Origin: a bacterium UBA4883
GTDB taxonomy: Bacteria; Bacillota; Clostridia; Oscillospirales; Acutalibacteraceae
DNA: 6,146 nucleotides
Assembly (NCBI GenBank): GCA_002399225.1
Contig: DHDF01000079.1
Span: 5,674 to 11,819, forward strand
Direction: 5' to 3'
Position 1 is the first letter of the stretch. Each line of letters opens with the position of its first letter. Position numbers and translations under genes: made by a program. Below the pieces are notes generated by a model. It ran no database searches. It saw only the letters and a list, made by a program, of their open reading frames with translations, and was not told where the DNA came from. Positions 5,476 to 6,146 of this stretch are shown here, piece after piece.

Positions 5476-5994
5476 ATGGTACAGCAAATTATCAATGCAA
5501 TTGTCCCGGTTGCTATCACGGCAGTTGTCGCGGTGTTGGTAGCCGTGATTAAAGGTGTAGGCGACGCGGCAGTGTCTTTCATCCAAAAAAAGAAAGATGC
5601 CGTTGTCGCCAAAATGGGCGCGGATACATACAACCAGCATCTGTCCGTTGCCCGGCAGATGTGGGGTGCGGTGGATGAGGACTTCCGGATTACTCCTACA
5701 CTGGAGAAGACGATTCAAAACAAGCAGGCCGAATTTGCGAAGATGATCAAAAAGGCGATCCCCGGCATCGCGGATGACGAGATTGGGCAGCTCCGGCAGG
5801 CTGTGGCCGGTGAGGTCAACAAGGGCAGGGAAGCCCTGACGGCGGAAACACTGGTGGCAAAGTCCGGCACAGCAAAAGACGCGCAGGACACGGCGGCAAG
5901 GGCACTGCAGTCCGCCGTCGAAGCGGTGCAGGCGGCGCAAAAGGTGGTCGGCGGGACGGCACAGACCCCGGCCGGCAGCAAGGGCGCAGCGTAA
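5476..5994 (+). CDS. Phage holin, LLH family
   Basis: A 172-residue holin candidate. One transmembrane segment spans about residues 5-25 (I-I-N-A-I-V-P-V-A-I-T-A-V-V-A-V-L-V-A-V-I). It is followed by a charged K-K-K, the motif M-G-A-D-T-Y near 47-52, V-A-R-Q-M-W-G-A-V-D-E-D-F-R-I near 58-72, N-K-Q-A-E-F at 82-87, and the diagnostic I-G-Q-L-R-Q-A-V-A-G-E-V-N-K-G at 103-117. These match the LLH-type holin family (superfamily VI) as I know it. The protein would oligomerise in the cytoplasmic membrane at the end of infection and release the endolysin. Beyond the family core, an alanine-rich extension (~120-172) is predicted helical and then disordered. AAAGAGGT before ATG 5476 is the ribosome binding site. 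The gene is last in the unit, 32 nt before the terminator stem. The family call is strong; lysis timing is inferred. Confidence 0.85.
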   Translation: MVQQIINAIVPVAITAVVAVLVAVIKGVGDAAVSFIQKKKDAVVAKMGADTYNQHLSVARQMWGAVDEDFRITPTLEKTIQNKQAEFAKMIKKAIPGIADDEIGQLRQAVAGEVNKGREALTAETLVAKSGTAKDAQDTAARALQSAVEAVQAAQKVVGGTAQTPAGSKGAA

Positions 5995-6026
5995 TCCCAC
6001 GCAGAAAACGGCATAGACAGAGCAAT

Positions 6027-6059
6027 GGCCTCCGGAGCAATCCGGGGGCCTATTTTTTT
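6027..6059 (+). terminator. Strong rho-independent terminator at the end of the lysis operon
   Basis: GGCCTCCGGA (6027-6036) pairs with TCCGGGGGCC (6041-6050), giving ten pairs including one G-U around a GCAA tetraloop. It is followed by TA and seven T (6053-6059). Its position 32 nt after the holin stop marks the end of the tail-lysis transcript. Confidence 0.92.
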
Positions 6060-6101
6060 AATGGACAATTGAGTGAAGGCCACAGAAAACATGTAAAAAT
6101 C

Positions 6102-6130
6102 TTGTATAATACATAGAAAAAGTGTATAAT
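6102..6130 (+). promoter_or_regulatory. Possible promoter(s) in AT-rich sequence after the terminator
   Basis: TATAAT occurs at 6105-6110 and 6125-6130. The second is preceded by TTGTAT (6102-6107) with a 17-nt spacer, a weak -35 match. The first overlaps the inverted repeat TGTAT-A-ATACA (6103-6113). A gene to the right could start beyond the window. AT-rich DNA produces such boxes by chance, so support is limited. Confidence 0.3.
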
Positions 6131-6146
6131 ATTGGAAAATAATTTT

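Noticed and set aside
4551..5633. Long minus-strand open frame of 360 codons
   Set aside because: It runs antisense across the GH25 gene, the small membrane-protein gene and the holin start, which have clear family motifs and ribosome binding sites. Its composition reads as a shadow of GC-rich coding on the other strand.
1..6146. CRISPR array, tRNA or insertion sequence
   Set aside because: No regularly spaced repeats apart from the coding 42-nt units, no tRNA-like cloverleaf noticed, and no transposase-like protein in any supported frame.

Overview
The window looks like the distal-tail and lysis segment of a siphophage or prophage of a Gram-positive (Firmicutes, probably Clostridia/Oscillospiraceae-like) host. 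Three things point there: the gene order (Dit-like tail protein, Gp37-like tail protein, baseplate/fibre protein, accessory tail proteins, XkdX, GH25 endolysin, small membrane protein, LLH-type holin), purine-rich AGGAGG-type ribosome binding sites, and moderately GC-rich coding sequence. Taxonomy is inferred from gene families only; no host gene is visible. All supported genes are on the + strand and appear to form one transcription unit ending at a strong intrinsic terminator (6027-6059).

Region by region: 2-118 is the C-terminal end of a Sipho_tail/Dit-like protein. It overlaps (ATGA) a Gp37-like tail protein (115-1224), followed by a TTG-initiated baseplate/fibre protein (1225-2325). Next comes the most unusual part, 2325-3645. 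Two tandem paralogous genes each begin with three 14-residue repeats and continue into a strongly diverged, AT-rich C-terminal module. Between them lies a 31-codon ORF with its own AGGAGG site and a run of ten G. Its stop codon overlaps the start of the second paralog, and only G10 (or G10 plus or minus 3n) keeps this ORF open to that overlap. This is the arrangement expected of a slipped-strand (phase-variation) switch acting on a surface-exposed tail component. A 132-aa tail-region protein (3661-4059) and XkdX (4059-4202) close the structural block. A hairpin follows XkdX (4205-4235).

The lysis block starts with a GH25 muramidase (4290-4988). Its catalytic domain is intact, but its C-terminal domain is cut off by an in-frame TAG; the same frame then stays open for 57 more codons of family-like sequence up to TGA 5160-5162. 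A small one-TM, coiled-coil protein (5173-5439) and an LLH-family holin (5476-5994) follow, then the terminator. The last ~85 bases are AT-rich, with two TATAAT boxes and no gene.

The tail genes would build the adsorption device. The holin would permeabilise the membrane so that the muramidase reaches peptidoglycan. The two points most worth checking are the poly-G switch with its paralog pair and the TAG-split endolysin.
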